Assembly (NCBI RefSeq): GCF_000429625.1
Contig: NZ_AUCF01000004.1
Location: 372,001-436,000 of the forward strand
Direction: 5' to 3'
DNA: 64,000 bases
Source of the DNA: Azospirillum halopraeferens DSM 3675
GTDB taxonomy: Bacteria; Pseudomonadota; Alphaproteobacteria; Azospirillales; Azospirillaceae
Below are positions 32,932-43,403 of this stretch, in pieces; within the stretch, counting starts at the first letter, position 1; the number at the start of each line of letters is the position of its first letter. Both the position numbers and the translations under genes were made by a program. Below the pieces are notes generated by a model, which did not search any database, was not told where the DNA came from, and saw only the letters and a list, made by a program, of their open reading frames with translations.

Positions 32932-33695
32932 TGCGCGCGCTGAAGACTGCTTTCCTCTCCGCGGCCCTGGCGCTGGGGCTGGCCGGCACGGCCGTGGCGG
33001 CCGAGGGCGTGGCTATCCCGGCGCAGAGCTGGCCCCATTCGGGCGTCTTTGGGACGATCGACCGGGCGGCCGCCCAGCGCGGCTTCCAGGTCTACCGTGA
33101 CGTCTGCGCGAGCTGCCACTCGCTGGAGCTGGTGCCGATCCGCACGCTGGTCGGCATCGGTTACAACGAGGACCAGATCCGGGCGATCGCTGCCGATTAT
33201 ACCATCGAGGACGGGCCGAACGACGCGGGCGACATGTTCGACCGCCCGGGCATCCCGGCCGACCGCTTCCCCAGCCCGTTCCCCAACGACCAGGCGGCCC
33301 GCGCGTCCAACAACGGCGCCCTGCCGCCGGACCTGTCGCTGATGGCCAAGGCCCGGGTCGGCGGCGAAGACTACCTCTACGCCTTCCTCACCGGCTTCAA
33401 GGAGCCGCCCGAGGGCGTCACCCTGATGGACGGCATGTACTACAACGAGTACTTCCCCGGCCATCAGGTCGGCATGCCCAACATCCTGATGCCGGATGGC
33501 GTCACCTACGCCGACGGCACGGAGGCGACGGTGGAGCAGCAGGCGCGCGACGTGTCCACGTTCCTGACCTTCGTGGCGGAACCCCACATGGACACCCGCA
33601 AGCAGACGGGCGTTAAGGTGATCCTGTTCCTGATCGTCTTCGCCGGCATGATGTACGCGGTGAAGCGCCAGCTCTGGAGCAACGTCCACCATTGA
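32931..33695 (+). CDS. petC: Cytochrome c1 subunit of bc1 complex
   Basis: The 254-residue protein has a Sec signal peptide ([26 protein letters not shown]), the haem c motif CASCH (Cys59-Cys62-His63), cytochrome c1 blocks such as YNEYFPGHQVGMPNIL and a C-terminal membrane anchor (GVKVILFLIVFAGMMYAVKRQLW). It passes electrons to soluble or membrane cytochrome c on the periplasmic side. Start and petB stop overlap by 1 nt. A strong terminator follows. Confidence 0.97.
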   Translation: MRALKTAFLSAALALGLAGTAVAAEGVAIPAQSWPHSGVFGTIDRAAAQRGFQVYRDVCASCHSLELVPIRTLVGIGYNEDQIRAIAADYTIEDGPNDAGDMFDRPGIPADRFPSPFPNDQAARASNNGALPPDLSLMAKARVGGEDYLYAFLTGFKEPPEGVTLMDGMYYNEYFPGHQVGMPNILMPDGVTYADGTEATVEQQARDVSTFLTFVAEPHMDTRKQTGVKVILFLIVFAGMMYAVKRQLWSNVHH

Positions 33696-33723
33696 TCCGG
33701 TGGCGGCCTGACGTTTTCGCTGG

Positions 33724-33755
33724 ACAGGGCGCCTCCGGGCGCCCTGTTCTGTTTT
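33724..33755 (+). terminator. Rho-independent terminator of petABC
   Basis: A perfect 10-bp stem ACAGGGCGCC / GGCGCCCTGT with loop TCCG is followed by TCTGTTTT, 29 bp after the petC stop. Confidence 0.9.
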
Positions 33756-33801
33756 CGGGCCCGGTGAACCGAAGGCCCGGAACGAATGGCAGGGGGGACC
33801 G

Positions 33802-34353
33802 ATGGCCGACACGCTGATCGACGAGATCGTGGACTTCTGGTTCGACGACGCGGTGAAGTCCTATTGGTTCCGCCGCTCCGACAGCTTCGACCGGGCGGTC
33901 CGCGACACGCTGCTGGAGCACCACGAGGCCGCCGCCGCCGGGCGCCTTGATCATTGGAAGGAGGACGTGGACGGCTGTCTGGCCCTGTGCATCCTGCTGG
34001 ACCAGGTGCCGCGCAACGTGTTCCGCGGCAGCCCGCGGTCCTTCGCCACCGACGCCGCGGCGCGCGCCGTCACCCGCCATGCGCTGGCCGAAGGCTTCGA
34101 CCTGGAGTGCACCGCCGACGAGCGCATGTTCCTCTACCTGCCGCTGGAGCACAGCGAGGACATGGAGGACCAGCGTCTGGCGGTGGCCCTGTTCCGCGAA
34201 CGGGTCGGCCTGGCGGAGGCGGTGGACTATGCCGAACGCCACCTGGCGATCATCGAGCGCTTCGGCCGCTTCCCTCACCGCAACGCCGTCCTCGGCCGGC
34301 CGAGCACACCGGAGGAGGAGGCGTTCCTTAAGGAGCCGGGGTCGTCATTCTGA
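33802..34353 (+). CDS. DUF924 family protein
   Basis: The 183-residue protein matches DUF924: EIVDFWFDD...YWFRRSDSFDRAVRD at the start, then LALCILLDQVPRNVFRGSPRSFATDAAA, MFLYLPLEHSEDMEDQ and RFGRFPHRNAVLGRPSTPEEEAFL. The fold is TPR-like and all-helical. It is a soluble protein of unknown function, found widely in Proteobacteria. A GGGGG-containing ribosome-binding site lies upstream. It is a single gene placed between the petABC terminator and the EamA gene. Confidence 0.92.
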   Translation: MADTLIDEIVDFWFDDAVKSYWFRRSDSFDRAVRDTLLEHHEAAAAGRLDHWKEDVDGCLALCILLDQVPRNVFRGSPRSFATDAAARAVTRHALAEGFDLECTADERMFLYLPLEHSEDMEDQRLAVALFRERVGLAEAVDYAERHLAIIERFGRFPHRNAVLGRPSTPEEEAFLKEPGSSF

Positions 34354-34441
34354 TCCGGGCGTCCGGGCCGGCAGCGTTGAGTCCGACCCCGCGGGTGCGG
34401 TATGCACGGCGGGTCCCGACGCCAATCCAATCGGAGCCCCG

Positions 34442-35362
34442 ATGACCTCCGCCGCTCTTCCCGGCCGCCCCGGCCACGACGTCCGCCGTGCCACCGCGAT
34501 CGGCGGCACGGCCATCGTGATGTGGGCGACGCTGGCGCCGCTGACGACGCTGTCGGGGGTGATTCCGCCGTTCCAGCTCGTCGCCATGGCCTTCCTCATC
34601 GCCTTTCTCGTGGGCACGGGCGGCGCCCTGGCGCTCGGCCGCGACGCGGTGGGGGTGCTGCGCCAGCCATGGCCGGTGTGGGCGCTCGGCGTCGGCGGGC
34701 TGTTCGGCTATCACTTCTTCTACTTCCTCGCCTTCCGCCTGGCGCCCGATGCGGCGGTCGAGGTGAACCTGCTGAACTATCTGTGGCCGCTGCTGATCGT
34801 CCTGTTCTCGGCCCTGCTTCCGGGGGAGAGCCTGCGCCGCACCCATGTGCTGGGCGCTTTGGCCGGGCTGGCCGGCACGGCGATCCTGGTCACCGGGCGC
34901 GGATCGGCGGGCGGGGTGACGCTGGAGGCGGCCAATCTGCCGGGCTATCTCGCGGCGATCGCCGCGGCGTTGACATGGGGCGGTTATTCCGTGGCGTCGC
35001 GCCGCTTCGGCCATGTCCCGACCGAGGCGGTGGGCTGGTTCTGCCTGGCCACGTCCCTCCTGGCGGCGGTGTGTCACCTGCTCTTCGAGGAGACCGTGGT
35101 GCCCGCGGGGGGCGAGTGGCTGGCGGTGCTGCTGATGGGCCTGGCCCCGGTGGGCCTATCCTTCTTCACCTGGGACCACGGGGTGAAGCACGGCGACATC
35201 CGGGCGCTGGGGGCGATGAGCTACGCCGCGCCGCTGATGTCGACGTTGCTGCTGATCCTGATCGGCCATGCCATCGGCGGCTGGACCGTCTGGGCCGCCT
35301 GTGCCCTGATCGTGGGCGGTGCCGTGCTCGCCAGCGGGGACGTGCTGCGGCGCCGCCGTTAG
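34442..35362 (+). CDS. EamA-family transporter (YddG-like)
   Basis: The 306-residue protein has ten predicted membrane helices in two EamA repeats. Typical features are GTAIVMWATLAPLTTLSGVIPPFQL, FLAFRLAPDAAVEVNLLNYLWPLLIVLFSALLPGE and a second-half GGYSVASRRFGHVP ... YAAPLMSTLLLILIGHAIGG. The APDAAVEVNLLNYLWPL segment resembles the aromatic-amino-acid exporter YddG group. It is an inner-membrane drug/metabolite transporter. The true substrate is uncertain. It is convergent with coxA. Confidence 0.88.
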   Translation: MTSAALPGRPGHDVRRATAIGGTAIVMWATLAPLTTLSGVIPPFQLVAMAFLIAFLVGTGGALALGRDAVGVLRQPWPVWALGVGGLFGYHFFYFLAFRLAPDAAVEVNLLNYLWPLLIVLFSALLPGESLRRTHVLGALAGLAGTAILVTGRGSAGGVTLEAANLPGYLAAIAAALTWGGYSVASRRFGHVPTEAVGWFCLATSLLAAVCHLLFEETVVPAGGEWLAVLLMGLAPVGLSFFTWDHGVKHGDIRALGAMSYAAPLMSTLLLILIGHAIGGWTVWAACALIVGGAVLASGDVLRRRR

Positions 35363-35383
35363 ATCGGTTGCCGGTTCAGCCCG

Positions 35384-37862
<2,479 letters not shown>

Positions 37863-38000
37863 GGATTCCCCCTTATGCCTCCGGCGGCCGGGTTCCGGTC
37901 GGGACGGAACCCTTGCCTTTGCCGGGTGCAACACGCGACGTGCAGGAAAGTTCAACGGCTGCGGCAAAGTTTCCGTCTCGTCGCCGTTCCGGTCCGTCGG

Positions 38001-39686
38001 TCAGGTCTGGAACCAGCCGTCGGCCACGTCGCGGGCGGCGATTCCGGCCAGCGTCACCGTATCGCCGGAGGTGAAGGTGACCACCGCCCCGGCACCGCCG
38101 TCGGCCACCGTCCAGGTCAGGCCGCCCGCCACCTGCATGCGGTCGCCCGCGGCCGCATTGAAGTCACCGATCACGTCGTGCCCGCCGCCGGCCCCGAAGA
38201 CGAAGGTGTCGGCGCCCTCACCGCCGAACAGCGTGTCGTTGCCCAGGTTGCCGGCCAACACGTCATCGCCGCGGTTGCCGTACAGCACGTCGTCGCCCTG
38301 CCCGCCGAACAGGGTGTCCGCCCCCTGACCGCCGAACAGGCTGTCGGCGCCCATCTGGCCGTACAGCACGTCGGCCGCGATCTGGCCGTAGAGCTGGTCG
38401 TCGCCCTGCCCGCCGAACAGGCTGTCCTCGTCCTGGCCGCCGAACAGGCTGTCGTCGCCGACGTTGCCATAGAGGACGTCCGCCCCGCGGTTGCCGTACA
38501 GCGCGTCGGCACCGGCGTCGCCCCACAGCGTGTCGTTGCCGTCGCCCCCGCTCAGGACGTCGTCCCCGTCGGTCCCGCGCAGGTCATCGTCACCCGGCGT
38601 CGCCGAGACGGCCGGCGGGGGCGTATCGCGGTCCGAGCCACCATCCGAGCCACCATCCGAGCCACCGTTCGACCCGCCGTCCGATCCGCCACCCGTGTCG
38701 TCGACGGTGCCGGTACCGGTGCCGGTGGCAGGGGGAGGCGTGCCGGGGTCGGCGCCGGTGTCGGGGGCAAGGCGGATCTCCATCCCCTCCACCACAAAGC
38801 GGGAGGCGGGCAGGGAGCCGGTCAGGGCGACGGTGTAGTCGGCGCCGGGCACCGTGTCGGTGCCGATGTGCAGCAGCGTGGTGCCGCCCGGACCGGCCTG
38901 CGCGGCGATGCTGCCGTAGCCGAGGCCGCTTCCGTCTCCCGCCGTCACCGGACCGCTCAGCGGGACCCAGCCGATGACGATCCGGTCATCCCCGTCGCCG
39001 AAGTCGGCGATCAGCGGCGTGCCCGTCTGCCCGCCGGAGACGAGCAGGCGGAACACGTCGGCCCCGGAGCCGCCGATCATCGTGTCGGCGCCGTCGCCAC
39101 CGTTCAGCGTGTCGTTACCGGCACCGCCGATCAGCAGGTCCCGACCGGTGTCTCCCGGGCGGTGACCGTCCAGTTCGTCGTCACCGTCGCCGCCGTAGAG
39201 GGTGTCGCTGCCGAGGTCGCCGACCAGGAAGTCATCGCCGCCGCCGCCGCTCACCAGGTCGTCGCCTTCGTCGGCCAGGAAGATGTTGGCGCCGTCGTCA
39301 CCGATCAGCCGGTCGGCGTGGCGCGAGCCGCTGACCACCTCGATCGACACCAGGGTGTCGCCCGCGGCGTCGCCGGTGTTGTTCGCCGGCGTGGCCAGGT
39401 CGACCACTACCCCCGCCGCGGCACCGCTGTAGGACACCTCGTCGAAGCCGTCGCCGCCGTCCAGACGGTCGGCGCCGGGTCCGCCTTCCAGGGTGTCGTC
39501 GTCGTCGCCGCCGGAGAGGGTGTCATTGCCGGGACCACCGTACAGGACGTCGGGGCCGTTGGTGCCGATGATCAGGTCGTCGCCGTCGGTGCCGCGGTAC
39601 TCCATATGGGTGCCGTGGTTGATGACGATGACGGTCGGCGCGGCCGGGTTGGTGGTGTCGCCATCGGCGGGATGGGCGTCGCGCAT
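38001..39686 (-). CDS. RTX calcium-binding repeat protein
   Basis: The start ATG 39686 has GGGAGGA upstream. The 561-residue protein has no classical signal peptide. It carries two blocks of GGxGxDxLx nonapeptide repeats (about 30-190, and 375-520, the latter with LYGNxGDD and LFGGQGDD variants). Between them lie a non-repeat beta domain (about 195-320) and a Gly/Ser/Asp linker. The C-terminus (GDRMQVAGGLTWTVADGGAGAVVTF...) is nearly identical to that of the RTX protein at 43404-45050. RTX proteins fold on Ca2+ outside the cell after type I secretion. No secretion genes are adjacent. Confidence 0.9.
   Translation of the reverse strand: MRDAHPADGDTTNPAAPTVIVINHGTHMEYRGTDGDDLIIGTNGPDVLYGGPGNDTLSGGDDDDTLEGGPGADRLDGGDGFDEVSYSGAAAGVVVDLATPANNTGDAAGDTLVSIEVVSGSRHADRLIGDDGANIFLADEGDDLVSGGGGDDFLVGDLGSDTLYGGDGDDELDGHRPGDTGRDLLIGGAGNDTLNGGDGADTMIGGSGADVFRLLVSGGQTGTPLIADFGDGDDRIVIGWVPLSGPVTAGDGSGLGYGSIAAQAGPGGTTLLHIGTDTVPGADYTVALTGSLPASRFVVEGMEIRLAPDTGADPGTPPPATGTGTGTVDDTGGGSDGGSNGGSDGGSDGGSDRDTPPPAVSATPGDDDLRGTDGDDVLSGGDGNDTLWGDAGADALYGNRGADVLYGNVGDDSLFGGQDEDSLFGGQGDDQLYGQIAADVLYGQMGADSLFGGQGADTLFGGQGDDVLYGNRGDDVLAGNLGNDTLFGGEGADTFVFGAGGGHDVIGDFNAAAGDRMQVAGGLTWTVADGGAGAVVTFTSGDTVTLAGIAARDVADGWFQT
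38632..38691 (-). repeat. Five 12-bp tandem repeats in the RTX gene
   Basis: Units of the form TCCGAGCCACCA (two exact, three diverged) encode a GGSD linker between the two repeat domains of the RTX protein. Copy-number change by slippage would keep the frame. Confidence 0.85.
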
Positions 39687-39815
39687 TCGGTCCTCCCTCG
39701 GACGCTGCTTGAAAAGCGAGCGGATCGACAACGAAAGGTCGTCGAAGCTCCGGGATGGACTCTTGCTAAGGTCGCAGTTCTGGGCAAGGATGCAAGGGGA
39801 ATACGCCGGGCGGGC

Positions 39816-40775
39816 TCATTCCGCAGGGCGAGCCCCGCCCTCCGGTTGCGCCGTGTAGAGTTGCCCGTCTGCCACCAGCAGGCGGCGGTGGATGGCGGTC
39901 GCCGCCCGGGCGGCGTCACCCATGGCGACGGCGATCTGGTTCAGCCCGTCCGCCACGTCGCCCGCGGCGTACAGCCCGTCGACGCTGGTGGCCTGGCGTT
40001 CACCGATGCGCAGCCGGCCGTCGGCGGCGCGGTCCGGGTGCAGCGGCTTGGCGGCATCGGCGCGCGGCACCGCCCCCAGGGCGGAGTAGAGGGTGTCGAA
40101 GGTCAACCGTTCCCCCGACGCCGTGGTGAGCGCGGCGATGCGGTCGTTCTCGGTGTGGACCTCCACCACGGGCTCCTCCACCGAACGGATGCCGGCGGCG
40201 GCCAGGCGATGCCGGTCGGCGTCGCGCAGCCCCATGGTCTCGCCCAGCGTCAGCAGGGTGATGCGGTCGCTCCAGGTGCGCAGGAACAGCGCCTCGCCCA
40301 GCCCGGCGGCGCCGTGGCCGATGACGCCGATGCTCTGCCCGATGACCTCGTAGCCGTCGCAGATCGGGCAATGCCGGACGAGGCCGCGCTGCACCGCGCG
40401 GTGGACGTCCGGCAGCACCGGCTCCACGTCGATGACGCCGGTGGCCATCAACACGGTGCGGGCGGACAGGGCGCCGGCGCCCTCGCGGTGCACCGTGAAG
40501 GTGCCGTCGTCGTTGCGGTGCAGGGATTCCACCCGGCCGCGCTCGATGCGGGCGCCGTAGCGGCGGGCCTGGTCGCGCATGCGGGCCAGCAGGTCGGTGC
40601 CGGCGATGCCCTCGGGAAAGCCCGCGTGGTTGTGGGACACGGGAATCCAGGCGGCCCGACTCTCGCCGGCATCGACGACCAGGAAACGGCGGCGGTAGCG
40701 TGCCAGGTAGATGGCCGCGGTCAGGCCGGCCGGGCCGCCGCCGACCACCACGCAGTCCAGGGGAGGAGGGATCAT
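39816..40775 (-). CDS. NAD(P)/FAD-dependent oxidoreductase, thioredoxin-reductase-like
   Basis: The 319-residue protein has the FAD-binding [37 protein letters not shown], the redox pair HCPICDGYE in the place of the thioredoxin-reductase CxxC, a second Rossmann motif [20 protein letters not shown] and a C-terminal [32 protein letters not shown]. It is likely a low-molecular-weight thioredoxin-reductase-type flavoprotein or a ferredoxin-NADP reductase relative. The partner is unknown. It overlaps the small membrane gene upstream by ATGA. Confidence 0.9.
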   Translation of the reverse strand: MIPPPLDCVVVGGGPAGLTAAIYLARYRRRFLVVDAGESRAAWIPVSHNHAGFPEGIAGTDLLARMRDQARRYGARIERGRVESLHRNDDGTFTVHREGAGALSARTVLMATGVIDVEPVLPDVHRAVQRGLVRHCPICDGYEVIGQSIGVIGHGAAGLGEALFLRTWSDRITLLTLGETMGLRDADRHRLAAAGIRSVEEPVVEVHTENDRIAALTTASGERLTFDTLYSALGAVPRADAAKPLHPDRAADGRLRIGERQATSVDGLYAAGDVADGLNQIAVAMGDAARAATAIHRRLLVADGQLYTAQPEGGARPAE

Positions 40776-41050
40776 TCGGGTTCCGTGGGTTGGTCGAGCC
40801 GCCGGCGAATGGGGCCGGGCAGGCGGAGGGTGGCGGCGAACCCCATCATCAGGAAACCGGCGTAGATGCCGGCGAACACCGCCGCCACCGCCGCGATCAC
40901 CGCCCACGGGCCATCGAACGGCGCCTCCACCAGCAGGAGCACCGCGCCCAACCCGCCGCCGGCCGCAGCCAGCATGCCGACGGCATCCAGGATCTTCGGC
41001 ACCGGACCCGCCGCCGTGTCGGACGTCCGGGAAGGGAGCGGTTTGTCCAT
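40772..41050 (-). CDS. Small membrane protein, 92 aa
   Basis: The product starts at ATG 41050 ([10 protein letters not shown]). It has two likely membrane helices ([21 protein letters not shown] and [23 protein letters not shown]) and a basic, Pro-rich tail ending DQPTEPE. It is coupled by ATGA to the flavoprotein gene and may anchor or tune that enzyme. No family is recognised. Confidence 0.7.
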   Translation of the reverse strand: MDKPLPSRTSDTAAGPVPKILDAVGMLAAAGGGLGAVLLLVEAPFDGPWAVIAAVAAVFAGIYAGFLMMGFAATLRLPGPIRRRLDQPTEPE

Positions 41051-41211
41051 GGGGCACCCACCAGCGGTTTGCGATGCGGCAACACGGGTTGCCGCGGCAG
41101 AGTTCCGCGCGGATGCACGGATGGGCGATGCGGAGGTTTCAAACGTCTGCGAATTATCCTTTTGGCAACGTTTCGGGCGTAGCACCGGGATAGAGCGGCA
41201 GGAGGTGTGCC

Positions 41212-41592
41212 ATGGCTCTCAGCGTTCTCGAGGTTGCCGTCTACGCGATGGTCCTGACCGCGGCCCAGCCCCGGGCGTTCGAGTGCGTCGCGGTGCAGCC
41301 GGAAGGCGTGAACTGCACCAGCGGAATGGCCGCCGTCCCGACGAAGGGCGGCGGCATGGCCTTCAACAACGGGGTCACCGTCACCGTCACGCCATCGCGC
41401 GACGTGGTGTTCTCCAACGGTATTCGCATTCACCTGGATTCGTCAGCCTGGGCCCATTTCAAGCAGGGGGATACGGTGTTGGTGTCGGTCCGCCGGATGG
41501 ACAGCCGGGGCACCCGATTCAACTTCAACAACGGCTACACCTGCCAGTACATCGACAAGGACCGCACCATGGCCCGCTGCTTCCGGCCATGA
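41212..41592 (+). CDS. Small exported beta-rich protein
   Basis: The 126-residue product has a strong AGGAGG ribosome-binding site and a short hydrophobic start (ALSVLEVAVYAMVLTAAQPRA), probably a signal peptide. The mature part is beta-rich with three Cys (FECVAVQPEGVNCTSG and GYTCQYIDKD) plus a late RCF, repeated Asn/Gly (FNNGVTVTV, FSNGIRIHL, FNNGYTCQY) and VLVSVRRMD. It looks like a small disulfide-bonded periplasmic protein. No family is recognised. Confidence 0.65.
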   Translation: MALSVLEVAVYAMVLTAAQPRAFECVAVQPEGVNCTSGMAAVPTKGGGMAFNNGVTVTVTPSRDVVFSNGIRIHLDSSAWAHFKQGDTVLVSVRRMDSRGTRFNFNNGYTCQYIDKDRTMARCFRP

Positions 41593-41618
41593 GCGCCACC
41601 GGTCGCAGGGAGGACACC

Positions 41619-42056
41619 ATGGATCCGGATCGCATCATCGCCCTGCTGGGCATGCAGCCGCACCCCGAGGGCGGCCATTTCGTCGAGACCTACCGGCACG
41701 CCGGCACCGTCGCGGACGGCGGGCGGGGCGTCATGACCGGTATCTATTTCCTGCTGCGGGCAGGCGAGCGGTCCCACTGGCACACGGTCGACGCGGTGGA
41801 GATGTGGCACTGGTACGGCGGCGGCCCGCTGGAACTGGCCATCGCCGATCACGACGGCGCGACGGTGCGCACGCTGCGCCTGGGCATGGACCTGGCGGCG
41901 GGCGAGCGCCCGCAGGCCGTGGTGCCCGAGGGCGCCTGGCAGGCGGCCCGGCCGCTCGGCGCCTGGACGCTGGTGGGCTGCACCGTCGCCCCGGCCTTCC
42001 GGTTCGAGGGCTTCCGCCTGGCCCCGGAGGGCTGGGAGCCCGGCCGGCCGCTTTAG
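41619..42056 (+). CDS. DUF985 cupin protein
   Basis: The start was set at ATG 41619 because GGGAGGA lies 6 bp upstream. The 145-residue product shows IALLGMQPHPEGGHFVETYRH, then GIYFLLRAGERSHWHTVDAVEMWHWYGGGPLELAI and GAWTLVGCTVAPAFRFEGFRLA. This is the DUF985 cupin pattern with metal-binding His/Glu in the SHWH and EMWHWY segments. It is a soluble protein of uncertain activity; some relatives resemble sugar epimerase-like cupins. It is probably co-transcribed with the small exported protein 26 bp upstream. Confidence 0.9.
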   Translation: MDPDRIIALLGMQPHPEGGHFVETYRHAGTVADGGRGVMTGIYFLLRAGERSHWHTVDAVEMWHWYGGGPLELAIADHDGATVRTLRLGMDLAAGERPQAVVPEGAWQAARPLGAWTLVGCTVAPAFRFEGFRLAPEGWEPGRPL

Positions 42057-42060
42057 GCCA

Positions 42061-42321
42061 TCAGTGTTTGCGGTCGGGACGGTCGGCGTGATCGCCCAGG
42101 TTCATCACGCCCACCGCCATGGCGACCCCGCCGAAGGTGCCGCAGACCGACCCGAAGAACAGGTAGAGGCCGACGGCCATGTGCTCCGACTCCAGCAGCA
42201 GGGTGCCCAGGCCGGCGACGTCGAACCACAGCATGCCCGTGCAGAAGCTCAGGCCCGCCAGCAGGCCGGCGGCGAGATGGCGGGCGAGGAAGAGCAGGGC
42301 AGGGCGGGCGTAGGGCTGCAT
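42061..42321 (-). CDS. Small membrane protein, 86 aa
   Basis: The product starts at ATG 42321 (MQPYARPALLFLARH). It has three hydrophobic segments: a short one (AAGLLAGLSFCTGML), GTLLLESEHMAVGLYLFFGSVC and GTFGGVAMAVGVMNLGD. It ends with DHADRPDRKH. It is an inner-membrane protein of unknown function and no family is recognised. It is convergent with the cupin gene, 4 bp away. Confidence 0.7.
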   Translation of the reverse strand: MQPYARPALLFLARHLAAGLLAGLSFCTGMLWFDVAGLGTLLLESEHMAVGLYLFFGSVCGTFGGVAMAVGVMNLGDHADRPDRKH

Positions 42322-42445
42322 CGGTTGTCGCTCGGTCGGCCGTCGCACAGTGTCGCGGACCGCAGCAGTGTGCCCCGTTCCGCCGCCTGCGCCATTGATC
42401 GATCGCAGTGGCGGCGGTGCAGCGGCGCGGCGGATCGCGGTCGTA

Positions 42446-43045
42446 TCAGTTCACCGCGGTGCGGCGACGGTAGACCCACACGGAGGCCGGCGGCAGGTTG
42501 CGGGCGATCCAGCGGAACCGTCGCCCGACGAGGCCGAGGCGACGCACCAGCGCCGGGTTCAGCGGCGAGAACGGGCCGTAGGTGAGCTGGACGAACACGC
42601 CCCCCGGCCCCATCGCCTCGAACGCGCCGCCGGCGATGCGCACCTGCGCCGATAGGGGCATGGCGATCAGCGGCAGGCCCGATACAACGGCGTCGCACCC
42701 GGTCCAGCCGTGTGCGGCCGCGGCGCGGCCGATTCGGCGGGCGTCGCCCTCCACCACCGTGACGCCGGGATGACGGGTGCGCAGGTGGTGGGCGAAGACG
42801 TCGTCCAGTTCCAGCAGCAGCAGGTCGGAGGGCGCTACGCCGGCGTGGAGGAGGGCGGCGGTGATCGGACCGGTGCCCGGACCCAGTTCGATCACGCGGC
42901 GGCCGGCCGCGGCGCCGGCACCCTCGGCCATGGCGCGGCAGAGATCGGCGCCGCTCGGCGTTACCGATGCCACCTTCAGCGGTGACTTGACCCACCGTTC
43001 GACGAACAGCTTGCGTTCGGCGAATGCCATCTCCGATTTCGTCAT
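42446..43045 (-). CDS. SAM-dependent methyltransferase, PmtA-like
   Basis: The 199-residue protein begins EMAFAERKLFVERWVKSPLKVASVTPSGADLCRAMAEG and continues with the SAM-binding VIELGPGTGPITAALLHAG, then LLLELDDVFAHHLRTRHPGVTVVEGDA and a late VYRRR end. The order, size and the PSG-x-x-L-x-x-x-M and ELGPGTGxxT motifs fit the phospholipid N-methyltransferase (PmtA) group, which makes phosphatidylcholine from phosphatidylethanolamine. A paralogous rRNA-adenine-dimethylase-like methyltransferase is possible. It is a single gene. Confidence 0.75.
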   Translation of the reverse strand: MTKSEMAFAERKLFVERWVKSPLKVASVTPSGADLCRAMAEGAGAAAGRRVIELGPGTGPITAALLHAGVAPSDLLLLELDDVFAHHLRTRHPGVTVVEGDARRIGRAAAAHGWTGCDAVVSGLPLIAMPLSAQVRIAGGAFEAMGPGGVFVQLTYGPFSPLNPALVRRLGLVGRRFRWIARNLPPASVWVYRRRTAVN

Positions 43046-43403
43046 GCGATCCGGTCCCCCGCTGCGTTCCCAGCCCCAACCGGGCTCTCGCCCGTTGCGC
43101 GGGATGATGATCCTCCGTACGCCTCACGTCCAGTGTCGAGATCGACCATCCCGCGAAACGAAACGGTCGGATTGCCCCCGATCCCGCAACGGAGCGTCAT
43201 AGAACCAAAAATCGGGTGAACGATCCGTTGGACGGCTCACCGGAAGCTTCAGGGGTATACCCCCTATTCCGGGTTTTGCGCCGCGCCCCGGCCCGCCACA
43301 CTCCTGTCTGTCCCGGTCATGGCCGTCGTTCGAGGAGGGTCCGCCTGTCGGCGTGCGGGTCCGCCCGGCGCGGTGACGGAGTTGACGGCCGGGAAGCGGC
43401 AAC
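43046..43403. other. Intergenic, palindrome at 43252-43263
   Basis: There is no gene in these 358 bp. The only structured element is the 12-bp perfect palindrome GGGGTATACCCC, 140 bp upstream of the RTX gene. It may be a binding site for a regulator of that gene. Confidence 0.45.

Noticed and set aside
38001-39686. Repeated short units that could suggest a CRISPR array
   Set aside because: The units are in-frame RTX codon repeats within a coding gene, vary in sequence and have no unique spacers. No CRISPR array was seen anywhere in the window.
43252-43263. GGGGTATACCCC as a copper-sensor (CsoR-type) operator
   Set aside because: The order of G and C blocks is the reverse of the usual ATACCC...GGGTAT half-sites and no copper gene is nearby. 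It is kept only as an unexplained palindrome.
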